Assembly (NCBI GenBank): GCA_965662745.1
Contig: CBFIJK010000002.1
Coordinates: 1-64,000 of the forward strand
Source: Anianibacter sp965662745
Lineage (GTDB): Bacteria; Pseudomonadota; Alphaproteobacteria; Rhodobacterales; Rhodobacteraceae
Direction of reading: 5' to 3'
DNA length: 64,000 bases
The notes under the pieces are model-generated. The model was not told the origin of the DNA. It saw nothing but the letters and a program-made list of their open reading frames with translations, and did not search any database. How positions within the stretch are numbered: position 1 is the stretch's first letter; every line of letters begins with the position of its first letter. The position numbers and the translations under genes are program-made. Of this stretch, positions 33,730 to 42,524 are shown piece by piece.

Positions 33730-34961
33730 AAGGCGAACTCATAGGTCAGGCGGCCACCGATATCGGTGGTGTCCGACCGGACACGCCCGGTGTCGAGATC
33801 GAGCGAGAGCGCGCCGCCGCCAAGCTCCATCGTTCCGCCGACACCAAGACGCGGCGCGAGGAACGTATCCACACCCGTCAGCGTCGAGGTGAGCGAGCGG
33901 TAATCGAGTGCAACGCTGACATACGGGACGATGCCCCCGGTGCCCTCGTTCGCCGTTGCCGTCAGGCGCGCCCCGGTGCTGAGCGTGTAGCTGGAGATGT
34001 TGTTCGCCCCCGTCGCCCCCGTTGTGCCGGTGAACGCTGGCTGCGCCTCGGTAAAGCCCTTGAACTGCGCGAAGGGTTCCAGCCGGTAGACGCCGCGTTC
34101 GATCTCGCCGGTGAGGTTCAGTGAGGTGGAATAGCGGGTGGCCGAGAACGTTGCACCGGGGACGGTGTAATTGGGGAAAGCAACGCTGAGGTAGCCGTCG
34201 AGATAGAGGTTGGTGTCGAGGCGCGTTGCGAAATAGCCGCCGAAGGCCGGTGCATTCACGATGGCCTGTGTCGCAGCGGTCGAGAGATCCATGTAGTTAT
34301 AGGCCGCAAGCGCGCCGACGATGGTGCGCGGGTTGAGCTGGAAATCCATGCCGCCGACAAGATCGCCGCTGAAGCCGGTGACCGCGCCGGAATAGAACCG
34401 GCCCTCTGCGAATACCCAGGCGTTGTAATCGCTGCGCCCAACCTGGCCCGGCGCGCCTTGGGTCGAGAAGAACAGGTCATTGCGCGTCACGGTGTTCGCG
34501 CCGCCGCCGCCAAGACGATTCTGCGTGTTCTTGTTGATCCCGACCTGAGTCGCGGTGGTCTGGCTGTTGCCGCTCAGAACGCCCAGCGTGTTGCCCAGCG
34601 TCGTTGGGACATTCGCTGGCGCAGTCGCAGTGGGCTTGGGCGTACAGGTGATGACCGCATCAGTGCCAGAGTGATTGAGCTCTATTTGGCCGTCGACAAC
34701 CGCTGTCACGCTGAACGGAAGTAAGGGCGTGGAAGGTTGACCGCCGTTGATGCTGACTTCGACTGCTCCTCCTGCACCGGCGGCATTGATAACGTCGCCC
34801 GTGCCAACGTTGACCCGCAGGATTGCCAGGCCGGTCAGATTGAATGAACCGACATTCGCGCAATCACGAACCGTGATCCCGACGGCCTGTGCGGGAATAG
34901 CCGCGGCATAGGCCGCAGCACAGATCAGAAAGCCTGCGAAAAGGCGCGAAAGACGGTTCAT
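33726..34961 (-). CDS. Outer-membrane autotransporter-type beta-barrel protein
   Basis: A 411-residue exported protein. Residues 1-26 form a signal peptide ending IPAQA. Residues 27-110 form a small beta-rich domain with two Cys (DCANVG, ITCTPK). A Thr/Pro/Asn linker (residues 110-165) leads to a C-terminal barrel of about 240 residues with repeating amphipathic strands (YNAWVFAEGRFYSGA, NLYLDGYLSVAFPNY, GGRLTYEFAF) and a terminal Phe. It is short for an autotransporter and has almost no passenger. Its stop lies in the palindromic repeat. Confidence 0.8.
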   Translation of the reverse strand: MNRLSRLFAGFLICAAAYAAAIPAQAVGITVRDCANVGSFNLTGLAILRVNVGTGDVINAAGAGGAVEVSINGGQPSTPLLPFSVTAVVDGQIELNHSGTDAVITCTPKPTATAPANVPTTLGNTLGVLSGNSQTTATQVGINKNTQNRLGGGGANTVTRNDLFFSTQGAPGQVGRSDYNAWVFAEGRFYSGAVTGFSGDLVGGMDFQLNPRTIVGALAAYNYMDLSTAATQAIVNAPAFGGYFATRLDTNLYLDGYLSVAFPNYTVPGATFSATRYSTSLNLTGEIERGVYRLEPFAQFKGFTEAQPAFTGTTGATGANNISSYTLSTGARLTATANEGTGGIVPYVSVALDYRSLTSTLTGVDTFLAPRLGVGGTMELGGGALSLDLDTGRVRSDTTDIGGRLTYEFAF

Positions 34962-35113
34962 GGTGGATCCCCAAATCCAATATTTCGCCGAGGAATTCTG
35001 GCCCCGGGGCTACGTAGCAGCGGCTTTACCATTTCGCCGGAGGTGACCTTGGGGCAAGCCCGATTTGCTTACGGTGCTGGATTCACCGGTGATTGAGACG
35101 TATATGCCGCGCC

Positions 35114-35950
35114 ATGCAGGAACGTTCTGACATAATCGGCCAAAGCTTCATGAAGATGCACGGCCTTGGCAACGACTTCGTGGTCTTTGACCTACGGGGC
35201 GGTGCACCTGTGCCGTCGCTTGGGGTGATCCGTGCGCTGGGCGACCGGCATCGCGGCGTCGGCTATGATCAGCTTGCCCTGATCGAACAGGACGTGGATG
35301 CCGATGCGCGCCTGACATTCTACAATCCCGATGGCTCGCTCTCGGCGGCCTGTGGAAACGCCACCCGCTGCATTGCCCGTCACCTGATGGATGAGACCGG
35401 CACCGTTGCGCTGACCCTGCGGACCGAACGGGGGCAACTGGCTTGTGAGGATGCTGGCGGTGGCCTGACGCGCGTCAACATGGGCGACCCGATCTTCGAC
35501 TGGCGCGCTATTCCGCTGGCCAATGAGGTCGACACGCTGTCCCTGCCCATCGACGGTGCACCCGTCGCCACGGGCATGGGCAATCCGCATTGCACCTTTT
35601 TCGTCGAGGATGCCGAGGCGGTCGATCTTCGGGTTTTCGGACCGGCATATGAGCATCATCCGCTCTACCCCGAGCGCACGAATGTCGAAGTCGTCCAGGT
35701 GCTGTCTGAAACCGAGATCCGCCTGCGCATCTGGGAACGCGGCACCGGCGTGACGCTTGCCTCCGGTTCATGTTCCTGCGCCGCCGCGGTCGCAGCGGCC
35801 CGGCGCGGCTTGACCGGGCGGCGCGTGACGGTGCGCGTCGATGGCGGCACGCTGGAGATCGACTGGCGCGAGGATGGCGTCTGGATGACCGGCCCAACCG
35901 CGCATGTTTTCACCGGCACGCTGACACCTGCATTCCTGGGGACGCTCTGA
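35114..35950 (+). CDS. dapF: Diaminopimelate epimerase
   Basis: It converts LL- to meso-diaminopimelate for lysine and peptidoglycan synthesis. The 278-residue product has FMKMHGLGNDFVVFD near the start and the two catalytic Cys, one in SAACGNATRC near residue 80 and one in GSCSCAAAVAA near residue 222 (GSGTCAA is more usual, but the Cys is kept). ATG 35114 was chosen; TTG 35093 and ATG 35150 are other options. mtaB starts two bases after its stop. Confidence 0.94.
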   Translation: MQERSDIIGQSFMKMHGLGNDFVVFDLRGGAPVPSLGVIRALGDRHRGVGYDQLALIEQDVDADARLTFYNPDGSLSAACGNATRCIARHLMDETGTVALTLRTERGQLACEDAGGGLTRVNMGDPIFDWRAIPLANEVDTLSLPIDGAPVATGMGNPHCTFFVEDAEAVDLRVFGPAYEHHPLYPERTNVEVVQVLSETEIRLRIWERGTGVTLASGSCSCAAAVAAARRGLTGRRVTVRVDGGTLEIDWREDGVWMTGPTAHVFTGTLTPAFLGTL

Positions 35951-35952
35951 CG

Positions 35953-37227
35953 ATGGACCGGACCGTTCCCAAGTTCACCACGCTCGGCTGCCGTCTCAAC
36001 GCCTATGAGACCGAGGCGATGAAGGATCTCGCCAGCCGTGCGGGCGTCGGCGATGCGGTCGTCGTCAACACCTGCGCCGTGACCTCCGAAGCGGTGCGCA
36101 AGGCGCGGCAGGAAATCCGCAAGCTGCGCCGCGAAAACCCAAAGGCACGCCTGATCGTGACCGGCTGCGCCGCGCAGACAGAACCCGAAACCTTCGCCGC
36201 CATGGCCGAGGTCGATCTTGTCATCGGCAATACCGAAAAGATGCAGCCCGAGACCTGGGCGCGCATGGCCCCCGATTTCGTCGGCGAGGCGGAACCGGTC
36301 CAGGTTGACGACATCATGTCGGTGACCGAAACGGCGGGCCATCTGATCGACGGGTTCGGCACCCGCAGCCGCGCTTATGTCCAGGTTCAGAACGGCTGCG
36401 ATCACCGCTGCACCTTCTGCATTATTCCCTTCGGCAGGGGCAATTCACGCTCTGTCGCCGCCGGTGTCGTGGTCGATCAGATCAAGCGCCTCGTTGATCG
36501 TGGCTACAACGAGGTCGTTCTGACCGGTGTCGATCTGACAAGCTGGGGCGCCGATTTGCCGGGAACGCCGCGCCTTGGCGATCTTGTCATGCGCATCCTG
36601 CGGCTCGTGCCGGATCTGCAGCGCCTTCGCATCAGCTCCATCGATTCGATCGAGGCGGACGAGAACCTGATGCAGGCGATCGCGACCGAACCGCGCCTGA
36701 TGCCGCATCTGCACCTGTCGCTTCAGCATGGCGACACCCTGATCCTAAAGCGCATGAAGCGCCGCCATTCCCGCGACGATGCCATCCGCTTTTGCGAAGA
36801 GGCGCGCGCGCTGCGGCCCGGTATGACTTTCGGCGCGGATATCATCGCGGGATTTCCGACAGAGACCGAGGCGCAGTTCGACAATTCGCTTGCGCTGGTG
36901 AAGGACTGCCACCTCACATGGCTGCATGTCTTCCCCTACAGTCCGCGCCCCGGAACGCCCGCCGCGCGCATGCCGCAAGTTGATGGCCGCGCGATCAGGG
37001 ACCGGGCCCGCCGCCTGCGCGAAGCCGGTCAGATTGCCGAAACGCTTCATCTGGATGTGCAAATCGGCAAGACCCACAGCGTCCTGATGGAAAATCCCGG
37101 CATGGGTCGAACCGAGCATTTCGCTGAGGTGCTCTGCGATACCCCGCAACCCGAAGGTGAGGTCAGATCCCTGCGCATCACCGGCCGCGAAGGCCGCCGG
37201 CTTCGCGCCGTGCCCGATGCATCCTAA
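35953..37227 (+). CDS. mtaB: tRNA t6A37 methylthiotransferase
   Basis: A radical-SAM enzyme that makes ms2t6A at position 37 of ANN-decoding tRNAs. The 424-residue product has an N-terminal cluster domain (TLGCRLNAYETEAM, VVNTCAVTSEA, VTGCAAQTEPE) and the radical-SAM CDHRCTFCIIPFGRG near residues 149-163. A TRAM-like C-terminus follows (LDVQIGKTHSVLMENPG). The ATG at 35953 lies inside a longer frame shared with dapF; only this start gives MtaB sequence. It overlaps the next gene by 11 bp. Confidence 0.94.
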   Translation: MDRTVPKFTTLGCRLNAYETEAMKDLASRAGVGDAVVVNTCAVTSEAVRKARQEIRKLRRENPKARLIVTGCAAQTEPETFAAMAEVDLVIGNTEKMQPETWARMAPDFVGEAEPVQVDDIMSVTETAGHLIDGFGTRSRAYVQVQNGCDHRCTFCIIPFGRGNSRSVAAGVVVDQIKRLVDRGYNEVVLTGVDLTSWGADLPGTPRLGDLVMRILRLVPDLQRLRISSIDSIEADENLMQAIATEPRLMPHLHLSLQHGDTLILKRMKRRHSRDDAIRFCEEARALRPGMTFGADIIAGFPTETEAQFDNSLALVKDCHLTWLHVFPYSPRPGTPAARMPQVDGRAIRDRARRLREAGQIAETLHLDVQIGKTHSVLMENPGMGRTEHFAEVLCDTPQPEGEVRSLRITGREGRRLRAVPDAS

Positions 37228-37843
37228 TCCCGCCTTTCGCACGGCCCGCGATGCGCAGAACATCGCTTTCGCGCGGAAACGCGGATTCGGCACGCTCGCG
37301 ATCAACGCCGCTGCCGGTCCGCTCCTGTCGCATATCCCCTTTCTGCTGTCCGAAGACGGGACATATGCCGATCTGCACCTCGTTCGCTCCAACGCCATCG
37401 CGCGCCTTCTCGACGGCCCTCAAAGCGCCGTCATCGCGGTGAACGGCCCCGACGGCTATGTCTCGCCCGATTGGTATGGCGTCGATGACCAGGTGCCGAC
37501 CTGGAACTACATCGCCATTCACTTGCGCGGCAGGTTGCATGCGCTGCCGCAATCCGATCTTCGGCGCATCCTGGACGAGGTTTCGGATCATTTCGAAACG
37601 CGTCTTGCCCCGAAACCCATCTGGAAGACCTCGAAAATGCCCAAGGACCTGATGGCCAAGATGATGCGCAGCCTTTTGCCCTGCAGGCTGGAAATCGAAA
37701 GCATCGATGGAACCTGGAAACTGAACCAGAACAAACCCGAAGAGGTCCGCCAGCGCGCCGCCATTCAAATGGAGACCGCTCCAACAGGATCGGACACGGC
37801 CGCACTCGCAAACCACATGCGGACCCCACCGGCATCCAGCTAA
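37217..37843 (+). CDS. FMN-binding PaiB-type negative regulator family protein
   Basis: A 208-residue PaiB/FMN_bind_2 family protein. MHPNPAFRTARDAQNIAFAR, then GPLLSHIPFLLS and ADLHLVRSNAIARLL, define the split-barrel flavin fold. PDWYGVDDQVPTWNYIAIHL is the family signature near residues 85-105. PaiB in Bacillus represses sporulation and protease genes; a regulatory role here is only inferred. It starts at ATG 37217, inside the mtaB end. Confidence 0.88.
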   Translation: MHPNPAFRTARDAQNIAFARKRGFGTLAINAAAGPLLSHIPFLLSEDGTYADLHLVRSNAIARLLDGPQSAVIAVNGPDGYVSPDWYGVDDQVPTWNYIAIHLRGRLHALPQSDLRRILDEVSDHFETRLAPKPIWKTSKMPKDLMAKMMRSLLPCRLEIESIDGTWKLNQNKPEEVRQRAAIQMETAPTGSDTAALANHMRTPPASS

Positions 37844-37872
37844 CACTTTGGTTCTCCAAATACCTCGGGGGT

Positions 37873-37916
37873 CTGGGGGCGGAGCCCCCAGCGGGTCGGA
37901 TCGCGAAGCGATCCGA
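37873..37916. repeat. Pair of adjacent perfect hairpins
   Basis: CTGGGGGC-GGA-GCCCCCAG (37873-37891) is followed four bases later by TCGGATCGC-GAA-GCGATCCGA (37896-37916). Both stems are perfect (8 and 9 bp) with 3-nt loops. There is no T-tract. The GGGGCGGAGCCCC form is seen often after Rhodobacteraceae genes and may end or protect transcripts. Confidence 0.6.
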
Positions 37917-37984
37917 AGCCACACCCATGGACGCCGCGAAGAACGCTGATAGTCTCGATACAACACGCGCTCAGGAGGACGCCC

Positions 37985-38593
37985 ATGTTCACGCTCCACG
38001 ACAACCCGAACTCGCCCTATTGCCGCAAGGTGCAGGTCCTGGCCCGGGAAACCGGCCAGATGGATGAGATCGAGATCGCCTATGCCGTGGGCCACGCGCT
38101 GGCGCCGGAACAGATGCCGACCGCCGTGAACCCTTTGGGCAAGATCCCCGCGCTCGTGCGGCCCGACGGACCCGCGATCTATGACAGCCGGGTGATTTGC
38201 CGCTTTCTCGACGCTCGCGCGGGAGGCAAGATGTATCCCGAAAGCCGGATCTGGGAGGTGCTGACGCTCGAAGCGACCGCCGACGGCATCATGGATGCCG
38301 CCCTTCTGATGGCCTATGAGGGGCGCACCCGCCCTGAAGACATGCAGTACCAGCCCTGGGTCGACGCGCAGTGGGACAAGATCGACCGCGCGCTTCATGC
38401 GATCGAGGCGAAATGGATGGGCCATCTGGCAGGTCCGATCGACGCGGCCCAGATTGCCGTTGCCTGCGCGCTCGGCTATCTCGATCTGCGGCTCGATGCG
38501 CGCGCTTGGCGCAAGACCCATTCCGCGCTCGGTGACTGGTACGCGGGGTTCGCCGAGCGCCCGTCGATGACCGAAACAGTTCCTCCGGGCTGA
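37985..38593 (+). CDS. Glutathione S-transferase family protein
   Basis: A 202-residue GST. The N-terminal domain starts MFTLHDNPNSPYCRKVQVLA, with the SPYCRKV active-site region of the beta/YibF-like class. It continues NPLGKIPALVRPDG (cis-Pro) and AIYDSRVICRFLDARA (glutathione binding). The C-terminal helical domain is complete. An AGGAGG site lies before the ATG. It is probably monocistronic, with the petABC operon 177 bp downstream. Confidence 0.92.
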   Translation: MFTLHDNPNSPYCRKVQVLARETGQMDEIEIAYAVGHALAPEQMPTAVNPLGKIPALVRPDGPAIYDSRVICRFLDARAGGKMYPESRIWEVLTLEATADGIMDAALLMAYEGRTRPEDMQYQPWVDAQWDKIDRALHAIEAKWMGHLAGPIDAAQIAVACALGYLDLRLDARAWRKTHSALGDWYAGFAERPSMTETVPPG

Positions 38594-38770
38594 TTCGGGC
38601 CTGTGGTGCGAAAAATTCGGTAAATCCGCGACAGTATGCCCGCCAAGAATGCGTGATGGGCGCTGGACTGCCATTCACGCCCCCGCTACATACGCGTCCA
38701 TGTTTGGCGCGGGGTAACTTGCGCCCGAGGCTGTATGGCCGGGGCCCCGGCCGGAAGATGGAGAATTCTC

Positions 38771-39352
38771 GTGTCCCACGCAGAAGATCACGAAGGCACC
38801 CGCCGGGATTTCCTCTACTACGCGACTGCCGGTGCTGGCGCCGTCGCGGCAGGCGCGGCGGTCTGGCCCCTTGTCAATCAGATGAACCCCTCGGCGGATG
38901 TTCAGGCGCTTAGCTCGATCCGTGTGGATGTTGGCGGCGTATCCGAAGGCACCCAGCTGACCGTGCAATGGCTCGGCAAGCCGGTGTTCATTCGCCTGCG
39001 CACCGAGGCCGAGCTGGAAGAAGCGCGGTCTGTCGACCTCGATGACCTGCCGGACCCGATCGCGCGCAACGCCAATATCGACGGCACCGCGCCCGCGACC
39101 GACGAAAACCGCGGTCTGCTGCCGCCCGGAATGGAAGAGGGCGCAGATAGCCCCTGGCTCGTGATGATGGGCGTTTGTACGCACCTCGGCTGTGTTCCGC
39201 TGGGCGAGGCCGGTGACTTCAACGGGTGGTTCTGTCCCTGTCACGGCTCGCACTACGACACGGCCGGCCGTATTCGCCGCGGTCCCGCACCCACCAACCT
39301 GCCGGTCCCGGTCGCGCGCTTCGACGACGAAGCCACGATCGTCCTCGGATAA
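38771..39352 (+). CDS. petA: Ubiquinol-cytochrome c reductase Rieske iron-sulfur subunit
   Basis: It carries the 2Fe-2S cluster of the bc1 complex that accepts electrons from ubiquinol. The 193-residue product starts at GTG 38771 as SHAEDHEGTRRDFLYYATAG. The twin-arginine signal TRRDFL is retained as the membrane anchor, with the hinge near residue 40. The cluster motifs are CTHLGCVPLG near residue 136 and CPCHGSHYDTAGRIRRGPAP near residue 156. Near identity to Rhodobacter PetA fixes the GTG start. It lies 11 bp before petB. Confidence 0.97.
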   Translation: MSHAEDHEGTRRDFLYYATAGAGAVAAGAAVWPLVNQMNPSADVQALSSIRVDVGGVSEGTQLTVQWLGKPVFIRLRTEAELEEARSVDLDDLPDPIARNANIDGTAPATDENRGLLPPGMEEGADSPWLVMMGVCTHLGCVPLGEAGDFNGWFCPCHGSHYDTAGRIRRGPAPTNLPVPVARFDDEATIVLG

Positions 39353-39363
39353 GGGAGAGAGAA

Positions 39364-40689
39364 ATGGCTGGAATTCCTCACGACCACTACGAACCGAATT
39401 CGGGCGGCGAAAAGTGGCTGCACAAGCGCCTGCCAATCGTCGGTCTTCTCTATGATACCCTGATGATCCCCACGCCCAAGAACCTCAACTGGATGTGGAT
39501 CTGGGGCATCGTCCTGACCTTCTGTCTTGCGCTGCAGATCATCACCGGCATCACGCTGGTCATGCACTACACGCCCGATACCGAACTTGCCTTTGCCAGC
39601 GTCGAGCACATCATGCGCGACGTGAACGCAGGCTGGGCGCTGCGCTACGTGCACCAGAACGGCGCTTCGCTGTTCTTCGTGGCGGTCTACCTGCATATCT
39701 TCCGCGGTCTCTACTACGGGTCCTACAAGGCGCCCCGCGAAGTGACTTGGATCATCGGCATGCTCATCTACCTTGCGATGATGGCAACGNNNNNNNNNNG
39801 TCAGATGTCGTTCTGGGGCGCCACGGTGATCACCGGCCTGTTCGGCGCGATCCCCTTCATCGGCGAGCCGATCCAGACCTGGCTTCTGGGCGGACCGGCA
39901 GTCGGCAATCCGACGCTGACGCGCTTCTTCTCGTTGCACTATCTGCTTCCTTTCGTGATCGCGGGTCTCGTGATCGTCCATATCTGGGCCTTCCATACCA
40001 CCGGCAACAACAACCCCACCGGGGTCGAAGTGCGCCGCGGGTCCAAGGAAGAGGCAGAGCGCGACACGGTGCCCTTCTGGCCGTATTTCGTGATCAAGGA
40101 CCTCTTCGCCCTTGCGATCATCCTTGCGATCTTCTTTGCCATCGTCGGGTTCATGCCGAACTACCTTGGCCACCCTGACAACTATATCGAGGCGAACCCG
40201 CTCGCGACGCCCGCACACATCGTTCCCGAATGGTACTTCCTGCCATTCTACGCGATCCTGCGTGCCTTCACCGCGGATGTCTGGGTTGTCCAGCTGACCA
40301 GCTTCATCACTGCTGGCATCGTCGACGCCAAGTTCTTCGGCGTCCTCGCGATGTTCGGTGCGATCGCTGTTCTGGCTGCGGCCCCGTGGCTTGACACCTC
40401 GTCGGTGCGCTCGGGACGGTATCGCCCGATGTTCAAGTGGTGGTTCGCGCTTCTGGTCGTCGACTTCATGGTTCTCATGTGGGTCGGGGCACAGCCTGCC
40501 GAAGGCATCTACAACTGGATCTCGCTGATTGCGTCGACCTACTGGTTCGCGTTCTTCCTGGTCCTCCTCCCGCTTCTGGGTGTGATCGAAAAACCGATCC
40601 CGCGTCCTGAAACGATCGAGGATGACTTTAAGGAACATTATGCGGACAAGACCGGCGGCACGAAAACCATCGTGAATCCGGCCGAGTAA
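39364..40689 (+). CDS. petB: Cytochrome b of the bc1 complex (contains assembly gap)
   Basis: This is the membrane core of bc1, with two b hemes and both quinone sites. His ligands are visible in RYVHQNGASLFFVAVYLHIF (helix B) and in FFSLHYLLPF with VIVHIWAFH (helix D). The Qo-site PEWY is in AHIVPEWYFLPFY. As given it has 441 codons, four of them unresolved. After MMAT, ten Ns replace the conserved stretch before QMSFWGATVITG; Rhodobacter has ten residues there (GFMGYVLPWG). The real gene is therefore expected to be about six codons longer. Frame is kept on both sides. Confidence 0.96.
   Translation: MAGIPHDHYEPNSGGEKWLHKRLPIVGLLYDTLMIPTPKNLNWMWIWGIVLTFCLALQIITGITLVMHYTPDTELAFASVEHIMRDVNAGWALRYVHQNGASLFFVAVYLHIFRGLYYGSYKAPREVTWIIGMLIYLAMMATXXXXQMSFWGATVITGLFGAIPFIGEPIQTWLLGGPAVGNPTLTRFFSLHYLLPFVIAGLVIVHIWAFHTTGNNNPTGVEVRRGSKEEAERDTVPFWPYFVIKDLFALAIILAIFFAIVGFMPNYLGHPDNYIEANPLATPAHIVPEWYFLPFYAILRAFTADVWVVQLTSFITAGIVDAKFFGVLAMFGAIAVLAAAPWLDTSSVRSGRYRPMFKWWFALLVVDFMVLMWVGAQPAEGIYNWISLIASTYWFAFFLVLLPLLGVIEKPIPRPETIEDDFKEHYADKTGGTKTIVNPAE
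39790..39799. other. Assembly gap of 10 N inside petB
   Basis: Ten undetermined bases interrupt petB. The bases on each side (ACG and GTCAG) fit a true missing stretch of about 28 nt, encoding GFMGYVLPW and the first base of Gly by comparison with Rhodobacter cytochrome b. The N count is therefore a placeholder. Confidence 0.85.
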
Positions 40690-40707
40690 GAGAAAAGGAC
40701 AGACGAC

Positions 40708-41508
40708 ATGTTCATGAAACGCACCGCATCTGCCCTTGCTGCACTGGCCCTCTCGGCCGGTGCGGCGCTCGCAGCCGGAAGCGAGGGTCACGTCATTGAC
40801 TATGACTTCTCGTTTGAGGGCCCATTTGGATCCTATGACCAGATGCAGCTTCAGCGCGGTCTTCAGGTCTATACCGAGATCTGTTCGGCCTGCCACGGGA
40901 TGAAGTTCGTTCCGATCCGCTCGCTCAGCGATCCGTCCGGTCCCGGCCTGCCCGAGGATCAGGTACGCGCCTATGCCGAGTTCTGGGAAGTCTGGGACCC
41001 CGAGCTGCGCGATTGGCGCACTGCGACCCCGACCGACAACTTCCCCGAGGGATCAATGGAAACCGCACCGGACCTGTCGCTTATGGCGAAGGCACGTGCC
41101 GGGTTCCACGGCCCTTACGGCACCGGTCTGTCGCAGCTTTTCAACGGCATCGGCGGCCCCGAATACATCGCCTCGCTGATGACCGGCTACACCGGCGACG
41201 ATATCGAGCAAGCAGGCACGATCCTTTACGAGAACGAGGCATATCCCGGCGGCTACTTCGCCATGCCCCAGCCGCTCTATGGCGACGATGTCGTCTATGA
41301 AGACGGAACCGAGGCGACGCTGGAGCAGGAATCAAAGGACGTCGCGGCCTTCCTGATGTGGGCAGCGGAACCGAAGATGATGCAGCGTAAGCAGGCCGGT
41401 CTGGTCGGCGTGCTGTTCCTCGGACTTCTCGCGGTTCTGCTTTACCTGACGAACAAGCGCCTGTGGGCGCCGATCAAGCGCCGGGTCAAGGATCAACCGG
41501 CCGAGTGA
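40708..41508 (+). CDS. petC: Cytochrome c1 of the bc1 complex
   Basis: It takes electrons from the Rieske centre and passes them to cytochrome c. The 266-residue product has a cleavable signal (ending GAALAAG), the heme site CSACHG near residue 52, the axial Met in YFAMPQPLYG near residue 188, and a C-terminal membrane anchor (LVGVLFLGLLAVLLYLTNKRLW). It is the last gene of petABC, 18 bp after petB, and is followed by a strong terminator. Confidence 0.97.
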   Translation: MFMKRTASALAALALSAGAALAAGSEGHVIDYDFSFEGPFGSYDQMQLQRGLQVYTEICSACHGMKFVPIRSLSDPSGPGLPEDQVRAYAEFWEVWDPELRDWRTATPTDNFPEGSMETAPDLSLMAKARAGFHGPYGTGLSQLFNGIGGPEYIASLMTGYTGDDIEQAGTILYENEAYPGGYFAMPQPLYGDDVVYEDGTEATLEQESKDVAAFLMWAAEPKMMQRKQAGLVGVLFLGLLAVLLYLTNKRLWAPIKRRVKDQPAE

Positions 41509-41535
41509 TCGTTCGCGCCATCGCAAGACTTCAAA

Positions 41536-41559
41536 GCGCGCCCTCCGGGGCGCGTTTTT
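41536..41559 (+). terminator. Rho-independent terminator of petABC
   Basis: The stem CGCGCCC (41537-41543) pairs with GGGCGCG (41548-41554) across a 4-nt loop and is followed by TTTTT. It lies about 30 bp after the petC stop. Confidence 0.88.
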
Positions 41560-41582
41560 CTTAGGGCGATACCAATCCCGTC

Positions 41583-42524
41583 TTATCCGAGGATCGACAA
41601 GAGCAGCGTCAGGGTCACGAATGCCGCGCTTGTGGCCAGAAGCAGTGACAGCGACGCGATACCCTCGTGCCCGTACGGCTGGGCCAGCACCGGATAGATC
41701 GACAGCATCGGCATCGCCGCCGACAGGATCGCGGCGACCCGCATCTCCGGCGACAGGACCACGCCAAACCCTGCGAATACTGCAATGGCCGCAACAACCA
41801 ACACCGGATGCAGGAGCAGTTTGCCCGCCGCGATCACGCCGGCAAGTCCCACATCCCCGCGCAGCGGCAAGCCGAACAGCGTGCCGCCGATCACCACCAG
41901 CGCGAGCGCGCTCGCCGAGGCAGCAAGAAGGCTGGTCAGACGCAAGAAAGGCTCTGGCAGGGGCAGGCCCGTCAGGGACACGACAAGCCCCAGGATCAGC
42001 CCGATCATGAAGGGCCGCTTCACCGTCTCGACCAGCGAATGCGCAACCGCGCGCATGAACCCGCGCGAGCTTTCCGCGCGCGACAGATCCATCAGCGCCA
42101 TGACGAGCGGCAGCATGATAAACCCTTCGACCAGAAGGTTCAGCGCCAGAACCGTTTCGGCCACGTCCGGCAGCGCCAGCAACAGGACAGGATACCCCAC
42201 ATAGGCCGAATTTGGCGCGGCGGTCCCCAGCGCCGCGATGGCGCGCCGGGCCGGACCGATCCCCGACAGGCGCAGGCCCAGATACGTGAGCCCGATGATG
42301 GACACCGTCGCGGCGGCCATCACGGCGATGTAATTCGGCTGCAGAACAGAAGACACGTCCCGCGTGGCCACCGCGTTGAACAGCAGGGCAGGCAGGGCGA
42401 CGTTCAGGACGTATTTGCCAAGCACCCGCATGTCATCGGGGCGGAACGGGCCTTTCCAGACGGCGACATAGCCGATGGCAATGGCCGCGAAGATCGGAAA
42501 GGTGATCCCGAGAACGGACAGCAT
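41583..42524 (-). CDS. AEC (auxin efflux carrier) family permease
   Basis: A 313-residue inner-membrane protein with about ten hydrophobic helices, of the bile/arsenite/riboflavin-like AEC family. It starts MLSVLGITFPIFAAIAIGYVAVW. The half-way break (SRAESSRGFMRAVAHSLVETVKRP) and AIGY/NSAYVGYPVLLLALP segments are typical. The substrate is unknown; family members export malonate, auxin-like acids and other anions. Its ATG overlaps the aroC stop by one base, so it probably follows aroC in one mRNA. Confidence 0.9.
   Translation of the reverse strand: MLSVLGITFPIFAAIAIGYVAVWKGPFRPDDMRVLGKYVLNVALPALLFNAVATRDVSSVLQPNYIAVMAAATVSIIGLTYLGLRLSGIGPARRAIAALGTAAPNSAYVGYPVLLLALPDVAETVLALNLLVEGFIMLPLVMALMDLSRAESSRGFMRAVAHSLVETVKRPFMIGLILGLVVSLTGLPLPEPFLRLTSLLAASASALALVVIGGTLFGLPLRGDVGLAGVIAAGKLLLHPVLVVAAIAVFAGFGVVLSPEMRVAAILSAAMPMLSIYPVLAQPYGHEGIASLSLLLATSAAFVTLTLLLSILG

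Noticed and set aside
39253..40896. Long minus-strand frame opposite petB
   Set aside because: It mirrors cytochrome b, runs through the N gap and has no domain or ribosome site.
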